From Aplectana chamaeleonis (Eukaryota > Nematoda > Chromadorea > Rhabditida > Cosmocercidae), in NCBI GenBank assembly GCA_029168955.1, contig JAPDOI010000270.1:186001-250000 (forward strand): a stretch of DNA of 64,000 bases, given 5' to 3'. A model generated the notes under the pieces. That model saw only the letters and a list, made by a program, of their open reading frames with translations, had not been told where the DNA came from and did no database searches. The position numbers were made by a program, and so were the translations under genes. Of this stretch, positions 10,430 to 22,330 are shown one piece after another (positions within the stretch are counted from its first letter, which is position 1; the number at the start of each line of letters is the position of its first letter).

Positions 10430-11379
10430 TAGCTCTAATAGGCCGTAGCTCACCGTATCGGTAAGGAAAAAAATCAATGAAAAAATAGGTAAAAGCGAAG
10501 CCGCTTGTGTAACGTGAGAAATAGAAAAAATTCCCGGTGGAAAAAGTGATGAGAAAAGACGTTTTTTTTTCGAATGCCATTTGCAGCCTTAGTATTGACT
10601 TTTGGCGGCAGTCAAACAGAATTGCATATGCTGAATGGTTTACAAAAAATGCGTTAGCTGAATTTTTTTGAAAGAAAGTTTTTTCGTGATTTTATTCCTC
10701 ACCATGCCCTGCTGCTTAAACTGTTGTCAAGATTTTTTTTCTCAAGATTTGATATCCTTATGCGTTGAGTCTCTTTTTTACTAAATCCAGATAATGTAGT
10801 TCACGATAGCCACTCTGTAGATGCACCTTATGCCCGACAACCGCCTTCTTGGAGTGCAAAATTTGGAAAAGAAGGCTTTTAACACCATCTTTTTCAACAG
10901 ACAATGTTCCCTATTTCTCCTTCTAGACGAGCGGCTTTGCATTTTCTATTTTCTTAACGGGTCTATTTTACCGAACCGCTCAGTTACGATCCCTCAGGGC
11001 AATGCCAATGACTCTGACACGACTAGAAGGACAGTTTTTCCTTATTTGGATCTTTGCGATTTTCACGAGCTCGCCAACGGTTGACAAATAGGACCGAGCA
11101 ACTGAGTTGTGCGAAAAACATTCTGCAATGAAGGTGAGTTATGCCCGAAAACAAACGAGTTCAAAATCCGATGATTCGACCCCCCCCCATTAGGTTGCGA
11201 CCCACAACTTCGGAGAATTTCCAACAATGCTTGACTCTGGTCCCAGCACCACTTCGACAATTTCCTTTCTTTCATAGTTGTTAGGTAGGGTAGTAGCCGT
11301 TCACAATCTGTCATACCATGATTACCTTTGAGCCTTGATGCCAAAGATAAGCAGCTGGTTAACATTTTCGACCAGCGCA
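10430..11379. other. No recognisable gene
   Basis: About 950 bp. A plus-strand frame at 10821-11084 and a minus-strand frame at 11063-11476 are open but resemble nothing I know. Their composition does not differ from the flanks. Confidence 0.35.
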
Positions 11380-12330
11380 ACGGCCCATCCATAACGCACT
11401 CAGGAAGAAACACCGGCTGAGGGGCAAGCAATACCGGCTGACTAAACATTGTACCCGGGCGAGCTCCGGTATTCACTGCCCCCTCAGCCGGTAAATGTTG
11501 GAGCGTTCATCTGGCAAATGATGGCTCCCTCGCCCAGCATTCACTGCCCCCCTCAGCCGCTGAATGGACGTCCGCTCAATTGGTATTAGTTGCTTACCTT
11601 GTGAATGATATCGATCTGCAGTTCCAGATAAAGCACCTAAAGCCCCTAGTGGGTCCTCCCTAGTCCCCAGCAAGCTCGAGGCTTGAGCTTCATTCCTGAA
11701 GTGGCAAGCCTTGCCTTGCTTTGAATTTCATGAACTGACCCGCTGTCACACCCCATGGTCAGAGCGAACCGTAGGGGGTGAGGGGTCAGTGGTCCGAATA
11801 GTGTGGATGACCAACCGTTGAAATACCAGCACCCGAATCAGCTTGAAGTCCATTTTGCCTGCGCCGTACATGACCCTGGTCTGCTTTAGCTCTTCAGTAT
11901 AATGCCAGTGATATGCATGTAAGCTCTGGTACATCCCTAGTGACCTGTTGATTTCGATTATCACCAGCAGCGGAGCGGTGGGCCTCGGTGAAATATAACT
12001 AGTGATAAGGAGGTTTCGACGACAAAGCCACCGCTCCGCGCTGTGATAACCGAAAACATGAGTTCACTTGGAATGAAACAGAGTGTAACTGCCCGCTCAC
12101 CGCGCAAACACATGCCCCTCACCCGGTAACGCTATGTCTGCCCGATCACCCGGTGATATGCTACGCCATGGATTTGTGTCTGCCCGTTCACCCCGTAAAG
12201 CCATACCCCTCAGGCGGTAAAATGCATGCCCGGCCGCTCATCCGGTTAAGCGCTCCACAACCAAAATAAGCTCACCCGCTCAGGCGGGGAGCCTACTTCT
12301 CCTCCCGCTCAGCCGGTCTTACTGTCTGAG
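11380..12330. repeat. Degenerate GC-rich short repeats (CTCANCCGGT-type)
   Basis: Short units such as GCCCCTCACCCGGTAA and CCCGCTCAGCCGGT recur at irregular 25-45 base spacing, mainly at 12085-12315 and again at 11400-11580 in both orientations. They are too irregular for a CRISPR array and there are no regular spacers. The origin is unknown. Confidence 0.5.
11920..12060 (+). repeat. MITE copy, truncated relative of 38978-39145
   Basis: From TAAGCTCTGGTAC through AGTGACCTGTTGATTTCGAT, then CAGCGGAGCGGTGGGCC and CCACCGCTCCGCGCTGTGATAA, it follows the complete copy at 38978-39145 almost base for base. Its final arm is lost after about 12055. Confidence 0.8.
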
Positions 12331-13195
12331 CACATTCGAATGTCTGGCCTACTCCATCAATCTGGATGTGCAGCTCATCGAAAAATGTCCACCGATGTGT
12401 ATTCTATCGCTCCAGCCGCGAAGCGGCTGGAGAGGTTTGGTTTTGCCCGGGACTTTCAGATTAACTTTATATTCTTGGTGGATTGGTGCCGCGGAAGCGG
12501 GCTGATTCTGGTGATGCCGCGTGCAACTCAATAAAAGATGCAATGGCAGAATGGAAAGAAGATAAAACCCGTGCGCTGCGCGAGGGACTCGCAGAGATTT
12601 CAACTCAGCCGGCCCCTGCTTCCAGAACATAGCGTAGCGTATGGAGAACTGTGAGTCAAATATTCACACGCGGAAATGACAGACAGAGCGTACGTTTTTA
12701 CGAGTCCGGAGAGCATGTCAGATCGACCTCGACAAAATGTGCTACTCCTAGGATCGCACAAGGAACTTTAACCCTTTCAATCTTTTTAGGGCCGGCGGCT
12801 TGTCACAATTGTGAAGAATTTCATAATTCCAACTGACACCGTGCCCTTCTGTTAAGTTCTTGTTACTGGCCAGGTATTGATTTAGTTTTCCAGGGAATCC
12901 GCTACAGTCTTTTTGAATCCCTTTCTGTTAAGTTTTATAGCTTAGATACATAAGTGAACTACTGACGGGAGCGACGCGATGGATTTTTTATATTCGCACG
13001 CTAAGGTGCCCCCCAAAAAGAAAGAACAGTACGCAAGAAACAATCCAAACTAATAGCAGTAGGCACAATGAATAAAACAAAAAATAAGTGGAGGTTCTCC
13101 ACTTATTTGTTATGAAGATATCATTTTATCTTTTATGATGCGAAGGTCACACTCTCATATCTATTCCGACAAAACATTGTGAAATAAGGTACCCT
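12331..13195. other. No gene; perfect 12 bp hairpin at 13082-13108
   Basis: The only clear structure is AAATAAGTGGAG, a three-base loop, and CTCCACTTATTT. Frames near 12350-12630 on both strands are open but unrecognised. Confidence 0.4.
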
Positions 13196-13342
13196 CTATA
13201 AAACGTCGTAATTCACATTATACGAGGCGCGAGCGGCGCGGAAGACGCCCGGGCCTCCGTCTGCCTTCTGCTCTCCCACTGTCTCTAATCTCCGCTCCGC
13301 ACCAGCACGCGTAGGAAACATGTGAATTTCGCCGTTTTATAG
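13196..13342. repeat. Short MITE, 147 bp
   Basis: The ends are CTATAAAACGTCGTAATTCA and its near-complement TGAATTTCGCCGTTTTATAG, 23 bases each with two mismatches. The interior is very GC-rich (GAGGCGCGAGCGGCGCGGAA), in contrast to the AT-rich flanks. The TA at each end would fit a TA target. Confidence 0.75.
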
Positions 13343-14010
13343 CATGTATATAGAATTACGGGGAGAGACAAATCAGGTGGATGACGCTGGGGAGAAGCCA
13401 TTTATTATGTGTCATCCATCGGAAAAAAAGAGCTAGTAGAAAGCTTTCTGAAAAAAGATTTGGTAAAACACATGCATGTTCGAGAACAGAAGAAGGTTTT
13501 ACTCTGTTTGCTAATAGGCCAGTACAGCTCACTGATGAAGATAGATTTGAAGTAATTGCATGATTAGGAAATTGAATGCGATGATATCTATCTTCGAAAA
13601 GCTGTATTCAGCGATGAGCAGAGTCATACTTATCGAAGTCGAAGTCATATCACAAAGTCGCGAAGAGTTAGGTCAAAAGGAAATCTTCTCGGAAATAACG
13701 AATGTATGAAAATGCGGGAGCAATTCAGAGGAATAACGGAACTGCTTCTGTCCTTAGTTGTAGCACTGAACTGCAGGCAAAGTGCGACATGGGGAAGTAT
13801 GCACTTACAAGGGAAGTATATATGACGCTAAACGCATCTGAAGAAACGACCTGAATTGTTAGGATTTCTTGGGACTCCATAGTAAGAGTGCACAGTATCT
13901 CACCCCGAGCTGCAGGTTCCAAAAGGGTAAAAACTTGAAACGGTCCTTTTTTCGCACTTTTTGTACCTTCCAAATTGAACTGTAAAATCCTTCGAAAATC
14001 CGAAAACAAA
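13343..14010. other. No recognisable feature
   Basis: About 670 bp with short overlapping frames only. Nothing supports a gene. Confidence 0.35.
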
Positions 14011-14405
14011 CCTCATATTCGTTTTGAGCGCCCAAAATAGCCCCTTAACAATTTTTGGCTGAAAGCACATTCTTCGGACTTTGCACCTAGTAATGGCGTT
14101 TTGGAATTGCACGAATTGTTTCTTGACAATTTCTTCTAGTAATTCGGAGGTTCCATAAGCATTTAACTTTTTTAAGATCTGGATCTGAAATTGAATCCCC
14201 TCTATGTCAGTTATCTGGTGTACTTTTCAAGAATTTGTGGTGCATCTGTCTATTTCTCAAAGTTTTCGACTAAATTCGTTCAAAACTTCCAATCAGCGCA
14301 AAAGTTGAGGGCAAAACGCGACTTTTGACGACTTTCGGAGCGCAACGATAGAAATAGCTCAAAATTTCTCTCCAGGTGTTATTTTTGGTGCTTAACACGA
14401 ATCTC
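14011..14405. repeat. Foldback MITE with CGTTTTGAGCGCCCAAAATA ends
   Basis: The left arm at 14013-14045 and the right arm at 14375-14405 (GGTGTTATTTTTGGTGCTTA) are complementary with several mismatches. Related pieces appear at 22815-22845, 33690-33720 and 62171-62357, so this is a dispersed family. Confidence 0.6.
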
Positions 14406-14785
14406 TAGTCCGTTTTAAGATCTCCGACAGCTCAAGGTAGATTAGGGAGGGTATACTGTGGTACGGTCAAAGACTCAGAATTGACTCCAGGTTTTCATGC
14501 GGTGTGGCGCTGAATAAGGGTGCTGAATACGAATTTAATATCCATTTGTCAATTTTCACGATGGTGAGGTAGTTTTTGCACCCAAAATGAAATTGTACCT
14601 GCCGTAACCTGTTAGTAAACCTGAGAAGTTTGGAAACTTAGTCCAAAATTAGTTTTCAGCTCCCTAGTTAAGCCCTACATACAAGTTCTCAGCAAAGTCC
14701 GAGAAAATTTTTTGGACCACCAAAAAATTGCCTAATGTGTCGTACCCTTGCCTTTTCGCGAAGTTTATAATCTCTTGGAGCCTGC
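14406..14785. other. No recognisable feature
   Basis: AT-rich single-copy-looking DNA between two MITEs. No exon signal was seen. Confidence 0.3.
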
Positions 14786-14965
14786 AGCTCGGGGCGGGAT
14801 ACAGGTCAGGGGCTCTCTACACACAGAGGGAGGAGTTGTCCCATTTTTGCAGTTTGAAACGTCACTCCACTCAACGCGAGCGAAGTGATCGCGAGTGGAA
14901 TTAGAGCCGCAAAACGTGAGAGAACTTCCCCTCGGTGTGTAGAGAGTTCTTGTCCCGCGGGATAC
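14786..14965 (-). repeat. MITE related to the ends of 28443-29733, without LINE insert
   Basis: Read on the minus strand it runs CTCTCTACACACCGAGGGG, GCGGCTCTAATTCCACTCG, a small hairpin, GTGACGTTTC, AACTGCAAAAATGGGACAA, then TAGAGAGCCCC. The same blocks in the same order flank a LINE fragment at 28443-29733. This copy appears to represent the uninterrupted form. Confidence 0.65.
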
Positions 14966-15740
14966 TTTGCAGTTTCACTTTTGGGCCCAAGAGATTCCAA
15001 CTATACTAGTCGTTTTTGCAGATGCGTTTACCACTGAGACACTTCCCTTGTTAGACTCATCCGCAGATTTTCCCTCGATCCAAACTGTTACGTGGATGGC
15101 TTTACCGCACGGTAAGACTAAACAATTTTCTCGTGAAAATACCGCGAACTGATCACACCGCCAGCAAGATGGGCGAGTACCGGTCGAAACTTCAGATCAA
15201 ATCCATTGATTCTTCCCCAATGTTCGGGTAAATTTGTTCAACATTCCGGATGACAATGGGTTCAATAATGTTATACCGAGGGGAGGGAGGGGGTTCTGCT
15301 TTATCAGAGTAGAAAAGATCGGGTATTCTTTATAAATAGGCGACTCACTCTGGTAAAAAAGATTACGGAGATCTGCGTAAGTGGGAGTAGTATGAAGATG
15401 ATGAAAAAAATATTTGTGGCGAACAAACGCTTCTGGGCATTTATTTCATTGGACTACAAAATGTCTAAAAAATTTGATATGCGGAAAGATGGGGAAAGAA
15501 TATTTATTTTTGCACACCTTTTTAAAGCTCGCCAAACTTTTAGACCTTTGGCAGTCTTCGAAAAAAAATTTTGTAAACCGTCAAGAGGCTCAGGGAGAGC
15601 AGTATTTTGGAAATACTCATTTCTATTTGTGAGACTCGTGCAAGTCATGTTGAGATAACGATAGGTAAGGTATCACTCCGTCCCTGTGATTCATTAATGT
15701 TGATTGGAATAATGGCTATTGAAACTCGATCGCAGAAGGT
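14966..15740. other. No recognisable gene
   Basis: About 775 bp with plus-strand frames at 14967-15152 and 15392-15658 that resemble nothing known to me. The right part may contain Penelope-like 3' untranslated sequence. Confidence 0.35.
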
Positions 15741-15744
15741 GATG

Positions 15745-16689
15745 ATAAGCCCTTTATTTGTACCGTTTCGGGTCTTAGACCCTTTGTCAGGCGCTACAAA
15801 TATTTACATTAGCATACATCATATCATTAACACATCGGAAGAATTATGTTAGGGAATGAGTGCTGGTCGGGTCTTAAACTGTACGCGGTGGGTCTTCTTC
15901 AGGAACGAGACTCGGGTAGGCCAACTCGCAGCCAACGCAAACGACAAATGAAAACTTTTTAACCAGATGTCATTAGAGCAGCTATCATTTCCTCAATCGC
16001 TATGTGATGTTGTCAACAACCGTAATGCCTCCTTTATCTCCTATCTGATGTTCACCGGCGACGACCACCTTTTTATCTCTAACGCCTCCCTTATCTTCCT
16101 TTTCTGCTGTGTTTGGAATATTACGGCGTAAAAGGGTTACAATCATACTTGGAACAGCTTCATACGCGTGGCGGAGGGTTCGGTGCCTGAAGGAAGCACT
16201 GTTTGGGTAAGAGTTGGGAGAACGTAGTGCCGTCATGTGCTCGTCCATGCGATAGCGTAGGGGTCTTCCGGTTTTGCTAATATAATATTCTTCACAGGTC
16301 TGGCACAGTACCTTATAAACTACATCACGAATCTGGCAAATCTTTTCATCATTACTGCGGTAGGTACTCGCACCTGATCTACACCGCTCTTCATAAGGCT
16401 CTGAGGACATTAGAAATTTCACGTAACATGGGTTGAGGACGAAATATGAGACGCAGCGGAAGTGCCGATCTGCGGACAGCAGCAATGACTTCTTTCGCAA
16501 ATTGTTCGTTAACGAATGGGTGAACGAGGGATGTATTCGAGAGGGAGTGCCGTACGGTTTCCATGAATAATAACTGGTATCACTGTAACCGTTATCGTGC
16601 AAAATCTCTTCTACTTCCGTCTCCATCGTTGCCATTCCGTCGGTTGCCAATTTTTTCGCCGTCTGCATAAAACCAAGTGACTTAAACAA
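15745..16689 (-). mobile_element. Penelope-like element, 3' end with GIY-YIG endonuclease
   Basis: The minus-strand frame 16689-16000 encodes the C-terminal part of a Penelope-like polyprotein. It starts in the region after the reverse transcriptase (QTAKKLATDGMATMETEVEE) and continues into the GIY-YIG nuclease that nicks DNA for insertion. There VYKVLC, CEEYYIS, GRPLRYR and EH correspond to the family's GIY, YIG, arginine and EH positions. The YIG glycine is serine here. Cys pairs around DEKICQI and CQTC fit the zinc-finger-like linker of such endonucleases. Downstream (15750-15800) a GGGTCTAAGACCC palindrome resembles known 3' ends of these elements. The reverse transcriptase half is absent. 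Confidence 0.8.
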
Positions 16690-16727
16690 GTTCTACTACT
16701 AACGAATACCACAGAAACTTAAGGAAT

Positions 16728-17995
16728 TTGAGCAACATTATCAAACAAACCCTGGATAAGAAAGTGGACAGCAACATTGTGAGAAGGCTTATTCCTGCAC
16801 ATCCAATCATTCCGACCTACCAACAGTTGGTAAAAAAGCATAAGCTTCCGATCACTAATGAAGGAGAGCTGCGAACAAATGCTGGAATCAAAACTCGACT
16901 CATCGTTCCCTCCTGCAGTAGCCGACAGATGCGATCAGCTGGTTTCTGCAGCAGAACCTGTCACCCCTCCTACGTTTTCTTCCTTCTCACCTTGTGAACA
17001 CGGATCATTTTCTGGGAAATCTGAAAAACAGCGATTTGACTGCTTTCAAAGCCGTATACCAAAGCTTCGACGTAACCTCTTTATACACCAATGTAAACAC
17101 CAGAGCGGCAGTAACGGCCTGCATGAACCTTCTGTGTGAACACCAACATCAGATCCACCTGTTCGGAATTCGACCAGAAAGCATCGAAGGCTCACTATCC
17201 GCTATTGTTGACTTCAACTTCTTCCGATTCAACAACGCTATCTAGAGACAGAGGCGTGGTTTGGCCATGATTAATCGGCTCGCACCACTGCTGGCAATAG
17301 TTTTCATGGATAGTTTTTAAAGAAGTGCGGTAACAACGGATGTTACATTCTTTGATCGCTACATTGGTGATATATTCATAGTAGCAAAATCACATGGAAG
17401 ACATATTCATAGTAGCAAAATCAAGTACTGTCAGATCTCAATTCGTACTGCCCCTCAAAATAAACTAACAGCGGAAGAACCAGGACCCAATGGATCTCTT
17501 TCGGTCTTGAACGCAAAAATTAAGGTACCCAACCATCAAGTCCAGAGTATATGGTACACAAAACCGGCGTCTAAGAACATCTTGATGCATTCGCGCAGCT
17601 GTCACCCGACATTTATAAAAAGCAGTGTTACTCGCGATTTCATACAGACTGCGAGAAAATTGATAACCGACGGAATGGCAACGATGGAGACGAAAGTAGA
17701 AGAGATTTTGCACGATAACGGTTACACTCATACCAGTCATCATTCATGGAAACCGTACCGGCACTCCCTCTTGAATACATCCCTCGTCCTCCTATTCGTT
17801 AACGAACAATTTGCGAAAGAAGTCAATGCTGCGGTCCGCAGATTGGCGCTTCCGCTGCGTCTCATATTTCGTCCTCCATACACGTTACGTCACCTTTTAA
17901 CGTCCTCGAGGCCGTATGGTGAGCGGTGTGGATGAAGTACGTGTACCTACTGCAGTAATGATGAAAAGATTTGTCTGCGTCTGCGTAACCTTCCA
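16728..17995 (+). mobile_element. Penelope-like element, reverse transcriptase part, opposite orientation
   Basis: The broken frames read in order: QTLDKKVDSNIVRRLIPAHP, a KKHKLPITNEGELR segment, SFDVTSLYTNVNTRAAV (first catalytic aspartate, about 17060), YRQRRGLAMINRLAPLLAIVFMD (about 17240-17310), GSLSVLNAKIKV, ILMHSRSCHPTFIK and the same TARKLITDGMATMETKVEE block found in the neighbouring minus copy. A roughly 33 bp tandem duplication at about 17370-17425 adds damage. It stops before an intact GIY-YIG domain (SNDEKIC remains near 17960). The two copies are head to head, 38 bp apart. Confidence 0.8.
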
Positions 17996-18466
17996 GGTTA
18001 CGCATTGATGGTTCAGACACTAATTAATCTCATTCATCATTTAAACAAAAATGATACTGACTCAGCTGACCTTCGTAAGTCGTGGACTCTTCATTACGCC
18101 TTATGTGCTGAATAGATTCACTAACGCAACTTTGTTGATGAGGAGAACTTTTCGAAGCAGAAATCACAAAAACAAGTTCGATAGGTAACAGAAAGCTTTG
18201 AAAAATTAATGTGGAGCGTTATGCGCACATTATTTACATCAAGATTTTTCACAGAAGTATTTTTGCTTGATAGAGGCACATACATATGTACATATATATG
18301 TGCAGAGAGTAGAGCGCACTTGTATTTGCCAGATGTAACTTGACTGTGATTCTGGGATAGTTGCTAGTTGGAAGATTAATCGACCAGATCAAGATTCTGA
18401 GTAGTGTAAAGGTTAATTGTTATCTCTCTGTCTGACACTGTAGTCAATAATGTCAGTTAACTTCTG
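17996..18466. other. No recognisable feature
   Basis: About 470 bp of AT-rich DNA with a small ACATATATGT-type palindrome near 18280-18300. No gene signal. Confidence 0.3.
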
Positions 18467-18470
18467 TTAA

Positions 18471-18838
18471 AGGCTGTGTTCACGATAAGAATCGTTTTCT
18501 GCTTTTTTGCCAATCTTAAAGACGGTCCCATGCTGATTCGAATGATGTTTTCGGAATCGTACAAGACCTCCTAGGAACGGAGTTATGGTCCCTCAAAAAT
18601 TAAGCTAAGGAAACATGGTGAACGAGTTGTCCGAGGCTTGTAACTTCCGTCTTTTGCAGCCGATGTATGCGAGCTGACCTGAGTAAGGAGAGAGCTTAAG
18701 AATGAAGGGAAGAACGGAGCTAATGACTGGAAATCATCGCTCATCTCACGATCTCGAGCTTTCATTTGTTCACGTCGGTGGGCGTGGAAAGTGCATCTGG
18801 GGGTGACGAGCTGACGGGTGTCCAACTTTGGGCCCGTA
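18471..18838 (-). repeat. TTAA-family MITE, type B, truncated
   Basis: TTAA at 18467-18470 is followed by AGGCTGTGTTCACGATAAG. The interior is the reverse complement of 44372-44858, ending at the TTGGGCCCG segment. The other terminus is missing. At the break sits a palindrome, GTAGGGGACC with GGGTCCCCTAC (18836-18859). Confidence 0.75.
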
Positions 18839-18958
18839 GGGGACCTGTGGGTCCCCTACGTGGTGTGCTGTGGGTCTACAAAATCGTTCAACATGGGCCG
18901 CTATTGGCCTTGACCAGCACCAGTGCGCCATCAGTGTAGTGGTCTTCGGATGTACTCT

Positions 18959-19420
18959 AAGACGGCGAAAGTTTGAGTAGAGAGTAAATTGACCACGCTG
19001 GACTCAAATATCCAACTCTCGTGACTCCTAGTTTCACACGATGTCGATTTCCGGCAGGACCACTCCAAGGAAAGGTGTGAGCCCTTGTACTGTAGCGGTG
19101 TTCAGCCTCCATCTTAGGCGGTGAAGATTTGCATACAGAGTGAATCGCCCACGCTGGACTCAAATATTCTACTCTCGTGGCTCCTAGTTTTCAAAAATAG
19201 CCGACTTCCGGCTGGACCACACCTGAGAAAGGTGTGAACCATTATACTGTAGAGGGGTTCTGCCTTCATCTTAGGCGGTGGAAGTTTGTATGGAAGGTAA
19301 ATAGACCCCGATAAACTCAAATATCGTACTCTCGTGACCCATACTTTGCGAAATGTGGACTTTAAGCGGGTCCACATATTGTACATTAATGTAATGATAA
19401 ACAACCATTGCAAGGTTTAG
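18959..19420. repeat. Tandem repeat, period about 157 bp, near three units
   Basis: Units begin at about 18960, 19116 and 19273, each with AGNCGGTGAAAGTTTG, then CTGGACTCAAATAT, CTCTCGTGACTCCTAG and a TTCCGGCNGGACCAC segment. Divergence between units is roughly a fifth of positions, so the array is old. Confidence 0.8.
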
Positions 19421-20639
19421 AGTTGCAAGTTTCGGTCAGAACTGAATCATTCGGCATTTATTAGAATTAACAATCTTAATTTTAAACGTTGTTCTGATAC
19501 TTCTTGGGTAACTTCTTGAATACTATATTTTAAATCTGACTGCCGCAACTACCGATCATGGAAAAAAAGATCTGTCCTTGAAAGCTCGTAAACTTTCAAA
19601 ATGCTTTAACTAGAAAATCCCATGTTTTGGCATGTTCGCTTTTTTGAGAAGATGAAAATTCAAAAAAGAAGCGAGTTTGATATTCATGAAGTCGGTGAAA
19701 TATATTATAAATGATAACCAGCTAGAAGAATAGAGAAAAAAAGAAAAAGAACACAGAGGGCCCACATGAAAAGAAAAGAACAAAAACAGCAGTCGCAATA
19801 ATTGAAGAAAGTGGTGTAAAGAGGGTTCTGAAGTGATGTCCTGAATTCTTGGGAAATTCTCGACATATTCGAAACATATTCTCAATTTCGGAAGGAGGTG
19901 TCGAGAAATCTATCCGAATTCTCGGTAAGCACTCGTTCCCCCGAATTCTCGGCAACTCTGTCTGAAATTCTGAACAAATCGACCGCGAATCTCGACAAAT
20001 ACTGCGAATCTCAGAATTCTCGACAACTCCTAACAACTTTCTGGACAACTTCTCGATTATCGACCGATTCTCAACAACTATTCGTCCGATTCTGGACAAC
20101 TAGTTTTACCTGAGTGGTCACTGGCGTTTAAAAGAGCAATCAAAAAGCAAACACCATAGTCTTGAGGAGCTGTGAACTTTTTGTGTCGTTTCCCATCAGA
20201 ATGAACTGTACCACTTGAGCTCAGCGAAATGAGATCAACTGCATATGTTATGTTTTTTATGGCACGAAGACTTAGGTGAGTTATCTTCACGTGATTATTG
20301 CATTTCGCACATCGTTGCACTCGTCAAAAGATAAAAAAGACGCGTTTTTTTCGTGGGGGTGAAGAGACAGGGCCAATGTTTTTTTTTTGTCAAAAGAGCA
20401 GGGAGAAGTATGCAAATGAAACTTTTATTTCTGAAGCCATGGTACTAGTTTTTTTCGAATTTCATTCTGCGTCTGACTTCACTCATGGTTCTTACAAGAA
20501 AGCTTAACTGGACGATCTAGTCGTTTGCAACAAAAAAAATTAACCCACCCTTATAGAGTCGGCACGGATCGCACCGATACTCTGCGTTCCTTTATGCTGT
20601 GGCGCAAAAGTCATAAAATATATTTATTTTGTTTTATTC
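19421..20639. other. No recognisable gene
   Basis: About 1.2 kb, including a tract at 19850-20100 rich in degenerate CGAATTCTCGG- and CAACT-type short repeats. Minus-strand frames there are low-complexity. Nothing supports a host exon. Confidence 0.35.
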
Positions 20640-22330
20640 AGTTTATTTATTCACGTTGTTCAAGACAAACGTTGGAAAGACAAAGAAAAAAAAACCTCAA
20701 ACACGCTAGCCAAGCAGACGAACCACCAGCAAACTCGCTCAATGCTCTAGAATATTTGCAGCTACTTGGCGTTTGAAAGATTCTGAGGATTGTGCCGCGG
20801 GTGTTTTCTTGCTTAGTGCCAAGAACAATGACCTGCCCTGATCGAGAAACATTTTTAGCTCTTTAGAAGAAAACCTTACATTTACCTCCTCTAATGATAG
20901 ACCTGGCGGTAGTAAAGAAGTGCTGGACCCTAATATCACATATTTCATTGAGAAGTTTATACACCATCATAGCAACAGGCACTTAACGCATTAATTCGAG
21001 TGGAGGTAGTATAAGGGAAAAAAATTCTGACATCAGATGAAGGTATGTTATTGTAATGAAAATCTTGGGTCCTGATGGAAAGTTTTCCAGTGAAGTTATT
21101 TTGATTTTTTTCAAGCTTCACCGCATCTGGATTGGTTGGATTGAATACAGTGCAACCGCACTGCAAAAAAGTCTTATGCAGATTTTGGAGGCTTTGAGTA
21201 ATATATTTTGATCATCAGTAGAAAGCGCCTTCGATATCTGAAAGTTGCGCACAACGGCCTTCCTACATATGTGCTCACAGTGAGGAGAGAAGTCGAGCTT
21301 GTCAGTGTAATGATATCCCGAATCTCTCACTTTATCCACCGTTCGAATAGGAGCTGAGTCCAAAACGTAAGAACCGTACATAGCAGAATTACACCGTCTC
21401 AAATGCAAAGTCTTACTTGCTGACAGGGGAAGTTGCAGACCATCTCATCAGTTCATTGATAGCAGGCTGCATAGCCGCCTTTCTTTGAGCACTGACAGTG
21501 TCACAGTATATCTTGACGTCATCCGCGTAGAAATTCTTTAAGCCACACTAATCTTCTAGAAATTGCCCATCATCTTAAATATCTGTTCAGTCATTGATGC
21601 TTTCCAATAGATTTGTTCCCACTGAAATCCTCTTTACAAAGCCATGTTGACTTCTAGGAATTATTGCATTCGCGCTTATATGATCCTAAATATGTTTTTT
21701 GATGAATTTTTCAAGAAGCCGACAAGAAATCGATGTGAGACTGAAAGGTCTGCAGTTCTCTGAACCTGTAGCTGACTGCTTCTCCAATATGGGAGTGACA
21801 TATGAATGCTTCCATCTTTATGGAATTTCGGATAACTACAAAGGTTGATCATAAATGTAAGACATAGGACCAGCCAATAGATGATCAGTGCTTTTGAGAA
21901 AGTTGAAAGGAATTTGATCAGGGGTCACTGAAAAGGAGTCAGGCCATGTAATCAAATAACCATAAACTGTCTAGTGTTGGAACAACTGGCATAGGAATTG
22001 GCACCCCAATGTTAACAGAGGGAATTTGAAAATCTTCAGAAGTATCGACTTTTGAGGTTTCTCTTGCAAAAACATCGGCTTTATCAATATTTGTTTTCAC
22101 CTTACCACCATCAACAATCAAATCACTACAACCTTCTTTCTCGGAGGGCTTACGTCTTAGGTACTTGTGCAAGTTCGGCTCGCGACCCGAATTGATTATT
22201 CTCTTTTTTGCCGTTGAGTTGTACTCATTCAAACGTTTTGTGAACATTTTTGTGTATGTACTCATGCCAGTAACCGCTGGCGTTAGCGTGAAGGAAAAAG
22301 CTCTCTTTATGCTCAAGCATTCCTTTCAAG
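20640..22330 (-). mobile_element. Decayed CR1-like LINE, internally deleted
   Basis: On the minus strand it reads: endonuclease to reverse transcriptase linker (22316-21960, with IDKADVFARETSKV), QHGFVKRISVGTNLLESIND (about 21655) ending in a stop where tryptophan is expected, then directly FYADDVKIY (about 21535), the second catalytic motif. The LHLRRCNSAMYGSYVLDS segment and C-terminal domain follow (21408-20960). The DFSKAFD and SGVPQG motifs are missing, so a few hundred bases were deleted between 21540 and 21600. The 3' side is AT-rich with AATAAA near 20640. Confidence 0.75.

Noticed and set aside
12085..12315. CRISPR-like appearance of CTCACCCGGT repeats
   Set aside because: Units and spacing are irregular, spacers are not unique fixed-length sequences, and the context is eukaryotic.
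13082..13108. Perfect hairpin as a transcription terminator
   Set aside because: A nematode nuclear genome does not use intrinsic terminators, and no gene ends here.
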